Counted from the first letter of the stretch, positions 6,413 through 16,137 are shown. The stretch: 64,000 nt of DNA from a virus (IMGVR_UViG_3300017731_002846:41905-105904); one strand, 5' to 3'. Numbers and translations are program-made. Notes: a model not told the origin generated them from the letters alone.

Positions 6413-6949
6413 TTATCTGTATTGTTTTCTTAGTAGTCGCCAGCGATCAGAATCTATAGGTTTGCTGCCATTATCTATAGCATACAACATATCTATGATT
6501 TCGTCAAGCGAATTATAAATATATTTATGTGGCATCATACCAAGCATCCATAGTGGGGTCTTTGCTTTGCCGCCTTCCATGCTAATAAAGATTGGCTTTT
6601 TCATGCGTACTGCCGTTACAATTTCTTCACCGCTACCCCAACTTGCAACCTCTGGAACAAGATGAGCAATAATAAAGTCACTGCGATCAACAAGGTTCAA
6701 ATCATATGAACGAACGGTCTTCATTTTCTCCGCAACACGATCATATTGCTTGGTCTTCATCCAAGTTTCCATCTCGATGCGAGAAGCTTCATCCTCTTCT
6801 ACATCCTTAATAAAAGGTTTTTCGTAGGGATTAAAGCAAGTAATATTAAGGTCCGAAAGTTTTTCGGTTACTTCTTGCCGCCAATCTCGGCCACTCAAAT
6901 ACTGCATGTGGCCAACTAAATATGTTTTTGTTTTATATAAGAGATTCAT
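6413..6949 (-). CDS. Nucleoside 2-deoxyribosyltransferase-like protein
   Basis: 178 residues with the order of PF05014/DUF4406-type proteins: an N-terminal strand YLVGHMQYL, FNPYEKP in the middle, NLVDRSDFIIAHL, then SWGSGEEIVTAVRMKKPIF, where the Glu of SGEE is the usual catalytic position. Such enzymes cleave N-glycosidic bonds of deoxynucleosides or related nucleotides. The substrate cannot be read from sequence; nucleotide salvage during phage DNA synthesis is the simplest guess, and an NAD-related role cannot be excluded. It is a single gene behind its own promoter, with a 4-nt predicted leader. Confidence 0.7.
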   Translation of the reverse strand: MNLLYKTKTYLVGHMQYLSGRDWRQEVTEKLSDLNITCFNPYEKPFIKDVEEDEASRIEMETWMKTKQYDRVAEKMKTVRSYDLNLVDRSDFIIAHLVPEVASWGSGEEIVTAVRMKKPIFISMEGGKAKTPLWMLGMMPHKYIYNSLDEIIDMLYAIDNGSKPIDSDRWRLLRKQYR

Positions 6950-6959
6950 CTTGCCATAT

Positions 6960-6988
6960 AATATAGCAAAAATGAATTAAGTTGTCAA
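6960..6988 (-). promoter_or_regulatory. Sigma70-type extended -10 promoter for the deoxyribosyltransferase-like gene
   Basis: TTGACA (6983-6988), 17-bp spacer, TGC then TATATT (6960-6965). Predicted start is about 6953, four bases before the ATG at 6949. Confidence 0.8.
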
Positions 6989-6991
6989 GTA

Positions 6992-7237
6992 TTAATTATT
7001 ATTTAAACTTTCTAATATAACTTTTAAATCATCTGCATCAGAGCAAGCATCAATGTCCTCTTGGATTTTATTATATTTAACACGAATTTCTGCACGAGAT
7101 TTTTCCGCTTCAGCCGCATCATTCCCGGGAATTTGCTTCATAATGATAGCATCATATGGTTCGAATTCTTTTTCCCTTTCCACACGTCGAGAAGAGTGAA
7201 CAATTTCTTTCGCTTTGTTTAAATTAATTTTTATCAT
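6992..7237 (-). CDS. Small tail/fibre-associated phage protein
   Basis: 81 residues from MIKINLNKAKEIVH, chosen because GAGGAGG lies just upstream, the best Shine-Dalgarno sequence in the window. The layout (basic start, EPYDAIIMKQIPGN, then a helical end with DADDLKVIL) matches short phage proteins that follow tail-fibre genes. These are thought to be fibre-assembly or accessory proteins, without proven function. The start overlaps the end of the coiled-coil gene upstream by 14 bases. Confidence 0.7.
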   Translation of the reverse strand: MIKINLNKAKEIVHSSRRVEREKEFEPYDAIIMKQIPGNDAAEAEKSRAEIRVKYNKIQEDIDACSDADDLKVILESLNNN

Positions 7238-8045
7238 CGGTAACCTCCTCAGTTTCTGCCACAACATGTCCCCTTCGGCTTTCTGGGGGTAATTTATTAA
7301 ATAATTGAAGTAATTTTTGCTGGTGTGTGCTGACCGCAGCCTGTGATTCAGCAACTAAAGAATTTGCATCAACAATAGAAAATTTAACTTGATTTATTTT
7401 ATTATTCTGATTGTTTAATTTTTCAACGAATTGATCGGATTCTAACCTGGCATTTGCTGCCTCTGTTTTATTATTAAATAATTTATCTTGGGCTTTGAAT
7501 GCATTTTTTGAGATCTTTCGAAGGTCAACGGCGGATTGTTTTTCCTCTTCGCTAGCTTCCTCTCCTTTATCTGCTACAATTTTCTCTGCATTTTCGGCGG
7601 CCAACTTTTTCTCTTTCCAATCAGACTTAGCAGCAAAAGCAGAATCCTTGGTGCCTGCCCATACTTTTTCTTTTTCGGTGGCTAAATTATTTAAGCTGGC
7701 ATGTTCAGCAGAAAGCTCTTCTAGTTCTGTCTCTAAGGCTTTTAAATTATTTTCAAAAGATTCTAATTGTTCTTGGCGGCTAGATAAAAGTTGTTTACTA
7801 TTAGATAGTAATTGTTTTGCGTTCGTTTCTCCACCGATGCCGTCATTTAAGTCGGATTCTTCAATGTCCCAAGCCGCACGGAATACACGATCCTGCGGAA
7901 GCTCCTCGGTTGTACCGACCCTGTATAGCACACCAAATGGCAACATTTTTTGAGCTTGTTCATGCACCCCTTCAACATCCAAAGAATCAACAAAATGAGT
8001 GATATGTAAATTGCCTTCTTGTTTATATATTAAAATGTTTTTCAT
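7224..8045 (-). CDS. Tail-fibre-associated coiled-coil protein
   Basis: 273 residues. The N-terminal 65 residues contain LPQDRVFRAAWDI, a motif typical of phage tail appendage and fibre-assembly proteins. From about residue 75 to 255 the protein is a long Glu/Lys/Ala/Gln-rich coiled coil. It lies between the largest tail-fibre gene and the small partner above. It could be a fibre chaperone or part of the fibre shaft. The exact role is inferred from position and the motif. Confidence 0.65.
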   Translation of the reverse strand: MKNILIYKQEGNLHITHFVDSLDVEGVHEQAQKMLPFGVLYRVGTTEELPQDRVFRAAWDIEESDLNDGIGGETNAKQLLSNSKQLLSSRQEQLESFENNLKALETELEELSAEHASLNNLATEKEKVWAGTKDSAFAAKSDWKEKKLAAENAEKIVADKGEEASEEEKQSAVDLRKISKNAFKAQDKLFNNKTEAANARLESDQFVEKLNNQNNKINQVKFSIVDANSLVAESQAAVSTHQQKLLQLFNKLPPESRRGHVVAETEEVTDDKN

Positions 8046-8057
8046 GACTCTTGAGCG

Positions 8058-11000
8058 TTAATGAATGACTACAGAAACTTTCTGATCAGCTGCTTGATTC
8101 GGGAACGTTCCGGCATCTCTACCCACTAGTATATCAACCTTTGTGGATGTGGCATTTCTATAACATGGATCGAACGGGGCAGTGGCCAATTCAATACCAA
8201 TAGTTACCACAGGGTTTGGGGTTGAGTTCGTATAGTTGACAGTATAATCGCCTGTGCCATTATCCGTTATACTTGCTACATTATAACTATTTGTTATGCT
8301 TGCAGTTAAATCTGCGCTGGCTCCATCAAATGCCACATAGGCACGTGGCCCGCCGCCAGTGCTATCGAAGTACCCATCTAGCCGGACCGCAGCCACGTTA
8401 TTAAAGCTCAAGTATATCCCTCTATCGCCAGCATTATTTGTAAATACCGGAGCAATTAATTGTTTAGAATTTGGATGACGAGGGCGGTTATATGTAGTTG
8501 AAGCTTGGTCCTCGACTAATTGAAGGGAGCCTAGATATGAACCGTCTAACTCTTGTTTTTGTGATGCATAAAGAGATGCAGTGGTCCAGGAATCGTTGGT
8601 TCTAGCCCAAAAGACCACCGACGATGCAGTGTCAGGTATACCCATGGCGGTCGTGGTGGTAAACCCGGAGCTAAGTGTTACCTGACTATCTAGGAAAATT
8701 GGCCCGCCGCCGGAACCTCCTCCGCCATTTGTTTGCACCCAACCAGTTCCATCTATATAAACATAAAGCTTGCCGACCGATTCATTGAACCACAAATCTC
8801 CATCTGATGGGTTAGTTGGAGCCACCGTACCTGTTGAGACATTTGTGCCGCCGCTACCGCCGCTGACAGCTTTCATATGACCGATAATTCTTAACCAATT
8901 TTTATTGAGTGTTGAAATAAATATACCTCTCGTTCCAGCGCCTGTTTCTTGCACCGGAACCAGATATTCTGAAGTCTCATATACATTGCCACCCCCGTCG
9001 CCAGCACCTCTTCCAGAATAATGAACCAATTGATCAGTCCAACCAGTTGCCGTATCTGAACCTGTATGTGTTTTGTGTGTTTTAAAATGTGCATATTCCT
9101 GCCAGCCCAAAGAAAGATGCTGAAAAGATATATGCAAATATTCAATGTCTGAATCCGTTACTTCGTAAAATCCATCTGCTAAATCTTCATGAGGCCAGAC
9201 TTGCGTTAATTCAGTGCCGCCGCCAGTGCCGCCGCCAGTGCCGCCGCCATTGGTTTGAACCCATCCAGTGCCACTTATATAAACATAGAGCTCACCTGTT
9301 GTTTCATTGAACCATAAATCGCCCTCCGATGCCCCAGTTGGAGCAGGCTCTGTTGAGACTATTACACTTGAGCCGCCACCTGGAACAGGCGCCCAGTTTC
9401 CGTCGGCACGTAAATATTCGCCGCCAGAAACTTCAAGAGCAGTTGGGCCAGGAACCAATCCTTTTGTGTCTTGAGAAAAAACCTCAGTCTTTACTTTAAT
9501 GGCCAGCTCATTAATTTTATTGCGAATATCCTCTAATGTGATTTCAAGACCCGGGCCTGGAATAGTACCAACTCCGCCAGGAGAAGCAGGAGAGCCATCA
9601 TCAACATCCTCGCCAAAAACAATTATAGAGCCAGTCATCGCATTTGGATGATTGTCGCATTGATATGTATAGTTGCCAGCACCAACACCAGCCAGTTTGA
9701 TGATATGCCGACCCTCTCCTCGTCCGTGGTTTAGGTAATGGTCTGCTCCCCATACACCTTTTGTGTCGGTTCCTCCGCCGCTAAGATAAGCTGCATAAGC
9801 AGCAGTTAAATCTGCATGATTATCGACATATGAATCATAATTATCCGAACGTAATACTGCAGTAAATAAATCGTTGTCATTATAAATATAAATCGGATGA
9901 TTAATGATCGAGTCCGTATGATTGATGTATTCTGCAGTGCCATCAACAAAATCAGCAACATCATTCATTGTAGGATATGTCCCTGGATCGTTTAAGAAAA
10001 AGTCTTCTTGGCCAGTAGTTGCGCCACGTAGAAGCAAAACTCCATAAAGTTCCTGAATTTTAGAAGCATCAGGAGTGGATGCTAAAAATGTACTAGTAAA
10101 AGCTGCCTTGCTTCGATAATCAGCTATATAAAAATCATCGCCTGTGCGAAGATAAAGAGTCGAGTCGCTTGCAGCTGAAGGGCTATCTACTTCAGTCAGC
10201 AACTTCGACCAATCGTTTGGATCAAGCGTCACATCTTTATACCATAAATAGGCACCAAAAGAAGGGTCGTTGGTAATCAAATAAGCACCTTCAGTATCAT
10301 GAGAAGAAATAGAAAGACCTTCATCCCTCCATGCAGGAGCCCCAGCACCATCAGTCTTCCATACCTTGTTAAGATTACCAGCACCAGCCGCTACCACCCC
10401 ATGTTTGTCGACTGAATTTGGAAAACTAGAGAGAGGGTAAAAATTGTTGTCGGCCGCTAACAGTTCAAGGTCGGTAATTTCTTGCGAATCAGGAGCACGA
10501 ACGAGGCCAGATACTCCTACTGAGAATAAATTAGCACCGCCGGGTAAAACTGCCCAGTTGCCGTCTGCAGCAAGATATCGATCATCCGCTGTGGTGGAGG
10601 CTGGTACAAGACCAGAAGCTGTAGTGCTAAATAGATCGTATGTCGCATTTTCATCATCTCTCCATGCAGGAGCCCCAGCACCATCAGTCTTCCATACCTT
10701 GTTAAGATTACCAGCACCAGCCGCTACCACCCCATGTTTATCGACTGAATTTGGAAAACTGGAGAGAGGGTAAAAATTGTTGTCGGCCGCTAACAGTTCA
10801 AGGCCGGTACTTTCTTGCGAATCAGGAGCACGAACGAGGCCAGATACTCCTACTGAGAATAAATTATTTACTGTATCTTCATCTTCTCTCCAGCCGGGTA
10901 CTCCAGCATTATCAGTCTTCCATACTTTATTAACTTGTCCAGCGCTAGAGGGTACAATGCCTGAGACAGTATCAGTGTTAACTGGCAATAAATCAAACAA

Positions 11001-11123
11001 ATTAGAAATACTAAACCTATATGTGTCCCCACCATCAAAATCGCAAACAGCTAACACATCGTTTGTTGTTATTGTGCTTATAGGATCTGGAAGATCTATC
11101 TCTCTAATTGTTTTAAATGACAT
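8058..11123 (-). CDS. Large repetitive tail-fibre / receptor-binding protein
   Basis: 1021 residues. The first 30 residues are a short phage-fibre head (LPDPISTITTNDVLAVCDFD). Residues about 45-290 hold repeated units around GLVPxx/GLVRAPDSQE, LAADNNFYPLSSFPN and KVWKTDGAGAPAWRD. A central part (about 390-510) contains HYLNHGRGEGR and then YTYQCDNHPNAMTGSIIV, which resembles a blue-copper-type C-x-x-H-x4-M loop. Two GDLWFNE...YVYIDGTGWVQTNGG units with Gly-rich linkers follow, then a beta-rich tip. This is the usual make-up of a host-recognition fibre. The start follows a GTGTA/TATAAATA element by about 20-35 bp. Confidence 0.88.
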   Translation of the reverse strand: MSFKTIREIDLPDPISTITTNDVLAVCDFDGGDTYRFSISNLFDLLPVNTDTVSGIVPSSAGQVNKVWKTDNAGVPGWREDEDTVNNLFSVGVSGLVRAPDSQESTGLELLAADNNFYPLSSFPNSVDKHGVVAAGAGNLNKVWKTDGAGAPAWRDDENATYDLFSTTASGLVPASTTADDRYLAADGNWAVLPGGANLFSVGVSGLVRAPDSQEITDLELLAADNNFYPLSSFPNSVDKHGVVAAGAGNLNKVWKTDGAGAPAWRDEGLSISSHDTEGAYLITNDPSFGAYLWYKDVTLDPNDWSKLLTEVDSPSAASDSTLYLRTGDDFYIADYRSKAAFTSTFLASTPDASKIQELYGVLLLRGATTGQEDFFLNDPGTYPTMNDVADFVDGTAEYINHTDSIINHPIYIYNDNDLFTAVLRSDNYDSYVDNHADLTAAYAAYLSGGGTDTKGVWGADHYLNHGRGEGRHIIKLAGVGAGNYTYQCDNHPNAMTGSIIVFGEDVDDGSPASPGGVGTIPGPGLEITLEDIRNKINELAIKVKTEVFSQDTKGLVPGPTALEVSGGEYLRADGNWAPVPGGGSSVIVSTEPAPTGASEGDLWFNETTGELYVYISGTGWVQTNGGGTGGGTGGGTELTQVWPHEDLADGFYEVTDSDIEYLHISFQHLSLGWQEYAHFKTHKTHTGSDTATGWTDQLVHYSGRGAGDGGGNVYETSEYLVPVQETGAGTRGIFISTLNKNWLRIIGHMKAVSGGSGGTNVSTGTVAPTNPSDGDLWFNESVGKLYVYIDGTGWVQTNGGGGSGGGPIFLDSQVTLSSGFTTTTAMGIPDTASSVVFWARTNDSWTTASLYASQKQELDGSYLGSLQLVEDQASTTYNRPRHPNSKQLIAPVFTNNAGDRGIYLSFNNVAAVRLDGYFDSTGGGPRAYVAFDGASADLTASITNSYNVASITDNGTGDYTVNYTNSTPNPVVTIGIELATAPFDPCYRNATSTKVDILVGRDAGTFPNQAADQKVSVVIH
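10321..10533 (-). repeat. 213-bp direct repeat, copy A, in tail-fibre gene
   Basis: Almost identical to 10654-10866 (about five mismatches by eye) and in the same reading frame. It codes for 71 residues including the NFYPLSSFPNSVDKHG unit. High identity means a recent duplication or ongoing gene conversion. Confidence 0.9.
10654..10866 (-). repeat. 213-bp direct repeat, copy B, in tail-fibre gene
   Basis: Partner of 10321-10533, separated from it by 120 bp. Recombination between copies would delete 333 bp in frame (111 codons), shortening the fibre. Confidence 0.9.
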
Positions 11124-11142
11124 TATGTTTATTGTTCTTCGG

Positions 11143-11157
11143 TATATTTATATACAC
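11143..11157 (-). promoter_or_regulatory. GTGTA/TATAAATA candidate late promoter for the large fibre gene
   Basis: Minus strand reads GTGTATATAAATATA, combining the GTGTA motif with a T4-late-like TATAAATA. The ATG is about 20 bp further on, leaving a short leader. Confidence 0.5.
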
Positions 11158-11165
11158 ATGAATAG

Positions 11166-11942
11166 TTACAGTTCATAGATTAAAATAGTTACTATACCTG
11201 TGTCGACATTGGTTCCATCTGTTAGTTTAATATTTAAGTCCAACTTATTGGCTGATTTTGTTATATGTAGATTTGCGAAATCACTAGTATTACAAATAGA
11301 TGCAATAACCTGATAGTCATTAATTGAAGCGAAAGCGCTGAAATTAAATCCTACTCTATAAAAACCGCTACTGATCTTATTTACAGCGAAACCCGAGCTA
11401 CCCCTTACAGTAGGTGATGCAGATAAGGTAAAATCTATTCCATACTTTGGGGATAAAGAATTACTAATTTGTCCATCTATATTTACATCTCCATGGATAT
11501 CGACCACTCCGTTATCCATCTCAACAAAAGTGTCGTTTTGCAGTTCACCAACAATCAGTTCATCTGTTAAGTGGCCAGATATTCCATCAATATCTTGATA
11601 GTATCCACTAACACCGCTAACCAGTTGTTGATTATAATCATAAATAAAATTTTCAGAACCAACAAGAGATGAACCGCTGACGAACTGAATATATTGATCC
11701 CCAACAAGATTAGATGCCGCCCCTCCACGAGGCTCACCAAGTTCAGCTATTTTAGACCAATCAGTGTTGTTATTCTCTCCGGTTTTTTCGTATAAAAAAT
11801 TAGTAGAAAGATCTAAAAACTTAGAACCCCGCATGCCGGCCGCTTTTAAACTCTTACCTTGACCAGTAGGCGGAGCAAAGTCAGAAATAAAAGGTTGACG
11901 TATACCTAAATTTGAGTTTACAAAATCTTCAAAAGCTCCCAT
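11166..11942 (-). CDS. Tail-fibre-like structural protein
   Basis: 258 residues, beta-rich, with no transmembrane segment. It includes SGVSGYYQDIDGISGHLTDEL, the same SG-Y-F/H...D-IDG unit repeated in the next fibre protein, followed by VDIHGDVNIDGQIS, a typical fibre beta-helix strand. The C-terminal domain (about 150-258) is a compact beta fold of unknown function that could be a tip. It has an AGAGGA-like Shine-Dalgarno sequence and lies within the fibre cluster, so a fibre or fibre-tip role is likely. Confidence 0.7.
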   Translation of the reverse strand: MGAFEDFVNSNLGIRQPFISDFAPPTGQGKSLKAAGMRGSKFLDLSTNFLYEKTGENNNTDWSKIAELGEPRGGAASNLVGDQYIQFVSGSSLVGSENFIYDYNQQLVSGVSGYYQDIDGISGHLTDELIVGELQNDTFVEMDNGVVDIHGDVNIDGQISNSLSPKYGIDFTLSASPTVRGSSGFAVNKISSGFYRVGFNFSAFASINDYQVIASICNTSDFANLHITKSANKLDLNIKLTDGTNVDTGIVTILIYEL

Positions 11943-11944
11943 AA

Positions 11945-14641
11945 TTAATCCTCTTTTATGATATATTTAGCTGGATTGTTTACATCAGCATTGGCTGCTC
12001 TAGATAATGCATCTAAATTAAATACATGGTCTCCATCATTGTCAACTACTCCACTACTGTTACAAATACAAAATTTATTGTCATGGTTGAATGAAAAATC
12101 TAATTGAACCCCTTCCGACAACTGCAAGAAACTGTATATAGTACCGCCATTAGGACCAGAGCCGCCTTCACTGACGTTCTCAAAGAAAACATTACTAGGG
12201 TTTGTAACTGTCGTGCCGATAGATGCTAATCCAGCGGCGAGACTATTAGGTGAGGCCAGGATTTCTCTTTGATTAAACCCAGATATTAAATAATTGGGAT
12301 TAGTGAAAACAGTATTTGTTTCAATATTCGCTAAATTAAATGCAGAAACTTCCCAAAGAAACTGTCCTTTTTGGTCAATATCTTTCACGGTAATTCTAAA
12401 AGAATTTGAGCTCAATCCAGTGCCGCTATTTGTTTGAACCAATTGAGAAGCTGGGTTTTGAGATGAGTCGGTAGACAGTAAAGGTAATGCATTATACGAT
12501 TGATCGCTCACTAAGTTGAACAAATCAGAAAGACCCGCACTTGAACTAGACAGGCTCGAGGCAAGGTTGGTTATCGACAATTTTAACGGCTCGTTCGCTA
12601 TTTTAATAACCGTCGATGTGCTAACTTTTAATCCATTACTATCTTTTATAGCAACTATTTTAAAATTATCACTATTAATATTGTAAGTGCCACTATTATA
12701 ATTGCATGTTTTAACTGCTTCAAATGTTGATGGGCTATTAATAGAAATTTCTTTTGTGCCTAATGTCGGGTCGATGTACGAAATGGAATCGTAATTGGAT
12801 GCGGTGTGATTAACTGTGGCAGATTCGTTAAGTTTAATAGCTTGCTGGCCGGACGGGTAAGACACTGAAGATATGTTAACTGACGGTCCGATGTTATTAT
12901 TTAAAACAGTGTTCGATAAAGCTTCGTTGCCATCAATAGAGTATTGATTTTGAGCCTGTAATTTTACAGAAAGATTACCGTTCCTTGAACTGGTGACAAC
13001 TACCGGTACAGTGTAGCTATAAATGTCCCCATTAACCAAAGTGGAGTTGTAGCTAGCAAAAGAGGTTTGGGAACCATCTGCGAGTCCCTCGTTAAAGACT
13101 TTGATTTTAATTGAATTGTTGGTTTCACCTTGGGTATCAATTAAAGCAGTAACATTAACGGTGTCACCTCCTTTTAATTCAGACAAACCAATGTTATGCC
13201 CGGAAGCAGAAGAAATAGCAGGAGTTGCGACAGACACACTATTAATAATAGGGGCGTTGGCCACTTTAATTGTCAAATCTTTTGAATCTGTAGCTCCATT
13301 TGCGCCACGAACTACTTTTATGTTTAAATTATCTTGATCCGCATGCACCCCATTGACATAAGAAACAGTTTTAGAGCTTTCGAAAACAGAAGGCAAGTTG
13401 ATAGATATAGTCGAATTATTAACTACAGAAGCGGTATAAGAAATAACGTCAATAGAGTCATCAAAATTAGATACAGTATTATTAAAATTGGTTGACTCCG
13501 TTTCCCTCAAGCCATCAGTCCTGCCATTATAGGAAGACGGAGAAGATGCAGAGATAATGGGGTAATCTTGATCTAGTAACCTAGAGTCATTGCTTCCTGC
13601 GAAATCTATATCAGATGTTTGATATATCCCAGTAGAACCCATATTGTTTGTAGCCCTTAATTTTATTCCTTGTTCGCCAACTCTATCAGAAACTGTAATT
13701 GGGATAGTTGCTCTTTTAATGGAGCCTCCTACATCAATAAAACTATAACTTGAAAAGGGTATAGCATTTGAAATCCCATAATCATCAACTGCGATTTGAC
13801 TAGGGCTAGTCAATTCAGTATCAAATAAACTAGAGTCATAATCAATAAAAATATTTATAGAATCCCCAGCTTTTAATGCTGAAGATCCTAATTCTTCACC
13901 GTTTTTTGGTGTTGCATTATTAATAGTATCTATAGATATATTAGAAGCTGATGGCCCTGAACCTATTGTGATTAAATCAACAAGCCCAGTAAAGCCATTA
14001 ACAACTCCAGTAAGTTGAGTTGAGTCCTGAGCATTAAAATTATCTATATAACCTTCGAACCTTCTTGTTCCGGGCCCTAATTCCTGTATATTTGATTTAG
14101 GTATTTCAATATTGTTAATATATCCAGTACCCATATAATCGTTATTCGGGCCATCCCAGCGAAGAGAAACCCTTAAATTGCTTGAAGATTCAACGAAAGA
14201 ACCAGAAAGATGAGTACTTGGGGTCGGGGTATCGTAATATGTGGATATTTCTGCCCCATTATTATTAATAATAGAATTAAAAAAAACAAAAGAGCTGTCC
14301 GTATTACCACCAATAATGTTGATATTATTTATACTTTGTTCGAAGTAACCGCTCACATCGTTTAATTGATCAGCGAGGTCTGCGCCATCAATGTCGTCGA
14401 TTTCTCCTTGAAGGTGACCGCTGATATCATTTAATTGATCAGCGAGGCCTGCGCCATCAATGCCGTCAATTTGATCCTGGAAATAACCGCTGAAGCCATC
14501 AAGGTTAAGGTCAGCCGTAATGGCATTTGATAAATCAGGAAAAGTTACTCTATAATTCTCGTCTAATGTGGCTACTAAAAAATTGTACCCTTCTTTAGGG
14601 GAAACCTTTTCCAAGTCAGTAATTTTCTTGCTCTGGGCCAT
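11945..14641 (-). CDS. Long tail-fibre / adhesin protein
   Basis: 898 residues. The head (KKITDLEKVSPKEGYNFLVATLDENY) resembles the particle-attachment end of several phage fibres, including the neighbour at 14651. Residues about 45-105 carry three copies of a DQLNDISGHLQGEIDDIDG-like unit. The body repeats PxINSVSVATP... and GLSELKGGDTVNV-type segments that look like Ig-like beta-sandwich domains, with a C-terminal beta domain. No catalytic residues are visible. It is very likely a multi-domain fibre or surface adhesin. Confidence 0.78.
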   Translation of the reverse strand: MAQSKKITDLEKVSPKEGYNFLVATLDENYRVTFPDLSNAITADLNLDGFSGYFQDQIDGIDGAGLADQLNDISGHLQGEIDDIDGADLADQLNDVSGYFEQSINNINIIGGNTDSSFVFFNSIINNNGAEISTYYDTPTPSTHLSGSFVESSSNLRVSLRWDGPNNDYMGTGYINNIEIPKSNIQELGPGTRRFEGYIDNFNAQDSTQLTGVVNGFTGLVDLITIGSGPSASNISIDTINNATPKNGEELGSSALKAGDSINIFIDYDSSLFDTELTSPSQIAVDDYGISNAIPFSSYSFIDVGGSIKRATIPITVSDRVGEQGIKLRATNNMGSTGIYQTSDIDFAGSNDSRLLDQDYPIISASSPSSYNGRTDGLRETESTNFNNTVSNFDDSIDVISYTASVVNNSTISINLPSVFESSKTVSYVNGVHADQDNLNIKVVRGANGATDSKDLTIKVANAPIINSVSVATPAISSASGHNIGLSELKGGDTVNVTALIDTQGETNNSIKIKVFNEGLADGSQTSFASYNSTLVNGDIYSYTVPVVVTSSRNGNLSVKLQAQNQYSIDGNEALSNTVLNNNIGPSVNISSVSYPSGQQAIKLNESATVNHTASNYDSISYIDPTLGTKEISINSPSTFEAVKTCNYNSGTYNINSDNFKIVAIKDSNGLKVSTSTVIKIANEPLKLSITNLASSLSSSSAGLSDLFNLVSDQSYNALPLLSTDSSQNPASQLVQTNSGTGLSSNSFRITVKDIDQKGQFLWEVSAFNLANIETNTVFTNPNYLISGFNQREILASPNSLAAGLASIGTTVTNPSNVFFENVSEGGSGPNGGTIYSFLQLSEGVQLDFSFNHDNKFCICNSSGVVDNDGDHVFNLDALSRAANADVNNPAKYIIKED

Positions 14642-14650
14642 AAGGCGAAA

Positions 14651-16135
14651 TTACTGTTCAGACTCTAATCGGTCCATGCGAGATTTTAGCGACTTGTTTT
14701 CTTGAGATAATTCTTTTATCGATTCAATCAATACGGGTATCATTTTATGGTAATAAACCGCAAGGTTTCCGGCCGCATTTTCTGCAACTATTTCAGGCAA
14801 GACAGCTTGAACTTCTTGGGCTATAACACCAACATCTTTTTTGCCAACAAGAGAAGCATGTGCGGACTTATTCCAGGTAAAATAAATACCATTAATTTGA
14901 TTTAATTTTTCAGTGGCAGAATCAATTTTTATTTTGTCATCTTTTAAATTAATATCAGAGACCCAGAGAGCCGCCTCCGTAGCGGAAGACCAATCTGCTA
15001 TTTTTAAATAGCCATTATCCATAATTAGGCCGCCATAGTTTGTCGTATCGATATCTAGAGCTATCTTAACTCCGCCAGATACAACGTCACTGGCAGCATT
15101 TATACCTTCAAGGAAAAAACCTTCACCGTAAACATGAAAATTTGTATTAATTGTCCATGCATCACAAGGTTTTAGCCATGAAATATTTTTGTTGAAACCA
15201 TCTTGGCCTTGGCCGTTTTCCAAAAACTTTCTGTAACAAGTATCAGCCAAGGGAGTATTGCGATCAGAGGCAACCGCGCTCACCAAGTGTCCGGCATGGC
15301 AATTCAATAAGTCTGCAAAATCCCCTTGAGTTTTTTCTGATATTTCAGAATCGACTCCAAACATAATTGATATGTCTGTACGCTCCCACTTAGAATCTCC
15401 ATGTAAATTATTGGGGTCGGTAAGTATTACACCGTCTTCCAGAGAAAGCCCTGGCAAGGTAAGCATTGTTATCGATATATTATTGCCAAATGTACCGGCA
15501 ACTTGAGAAGTGATAGTTACCCCCTCAATGACAACCGATGCAAAAGAATCATTATCATGAGTTTTTAAAGTAATACCGCCAAAGTTTGCTGTATCTTCTG
15601 TGGTTAATTCTTTATGGTCACCTATTTCAATATTGCTATCTTCAACAACCAGCCTCTCGGTGTCTACGGTTGTGGTATTGCCAAGAACAGTAAGGTCTCC
15701 GCTGATAGTCGTATCATGTTTAACAAAAGCATTTCCATGAACATAAAGATCAATGAAATCAGCATTTCCAGATGCACTAACGTCTCCAGTGATTGACACA
15801 TTTTGATCAAAAAAAGCATTACCGTTAACGTGCAAGTCGCTTTCAGTATATAAATCACCAAGAACATATACATCGTCTTGAAGCTCAACAGGTCGATCAT
15901 CTCCGGGCTCAATGGATCCGATTCTTATTTTTAACCCATTTGCATCTATAACACTAGCACCCCCTCCAAAATCCTTAAGAATATCAGAAGATAGACCTGT
16001 AAAAGGAACTCTATAATTTGCAGCGTCTCTTGTTTCTGATGCTAGGCCACTAGCTACAACATAATAAACATCTGAATTTTGAGAAACTTCATGGTGCGGA
16101 AAGATTGGGAGTTCCGATATTTTACGATCTGCCAT
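14651..16135 (-). CDS. Tail fibre with C-terminal S74 intramolecular chaperone
   Basis: 494 residues from MADRKISELP (an upstream in-frame GTG at 16150 is less likely because the GTGTA motif covers it). The N-terminal head resembles the other fibres. Residues 80-190 show a repeated beta-strand ladder (LHVNGNAFFDQNVSITGDV). The last 110 residues are a peptidase S74 / endosialidase-type chaperone: VSDINLKDDKIKI with the Ser-Lys pair, GIYFTWN, DVGVIAQEVQAVLPE, AVYYHKMIPVLIESI and a final coiled coil. This domain trimerises the fibre and then cuts itself off at the Ser. Confidence 0.92.
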   Translation of the reverse strand: MADRKISELPIFPHHEVSQNSDVYYVVASGLASETRDAANYRVPFTGLSSDILKDFGGGASVIDANGLKIRIGSIEPGDDRPVELQDDVYVLGDLYTESDLHVNGNAFFDQNVSITGDVSASGNADFIDLYVHGNAFVKHDTTISGDLTVLGNTTTVDTERLVVEDSNIEIGDHKELTTEDTANFGGITLKTHDNDSFASVVIEGVTITSQVAGTFGNNISITMLTLPGLSLEDGVILTDPNNLHGDSKWERTDISIMFGVDSEISEKTQGDFADLLNCHAGHLVSAVASDRNTPLADTCYRKFLENGQGQDGFNKNISWLKPCDAWTINTNFHVYGEGFFLEGINAASDVVSGGVKIALDIDTTNYGGLIMDNGYLKIADWSSATEAALWVSDINLKDDKIKIDSATEKLNQINGIYFTWNKSAHASLVGKKDVGVIAQEVQAVLPEIVAENAAGNLAVYYHKMIPVLIESIKELSQENKSLKSRMDRLESEQ

Positions 16136-16137
16136 AA

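Noticed and set aside
7495-7953. Plus-strand open frame, Ser/Phe-rich
   Set aside because: Antisense to the coiled-coil gene; its Ser/Phe content is what a complemented Glu/Lys coil gives.
9089-9310. Cys/Arg-rich plus-strand frame
   Set aside because: Antisense to the Gly-rich linker of the tail fibre; the Arg-Arg-Gln-Cys repeats come from complementing that linker.
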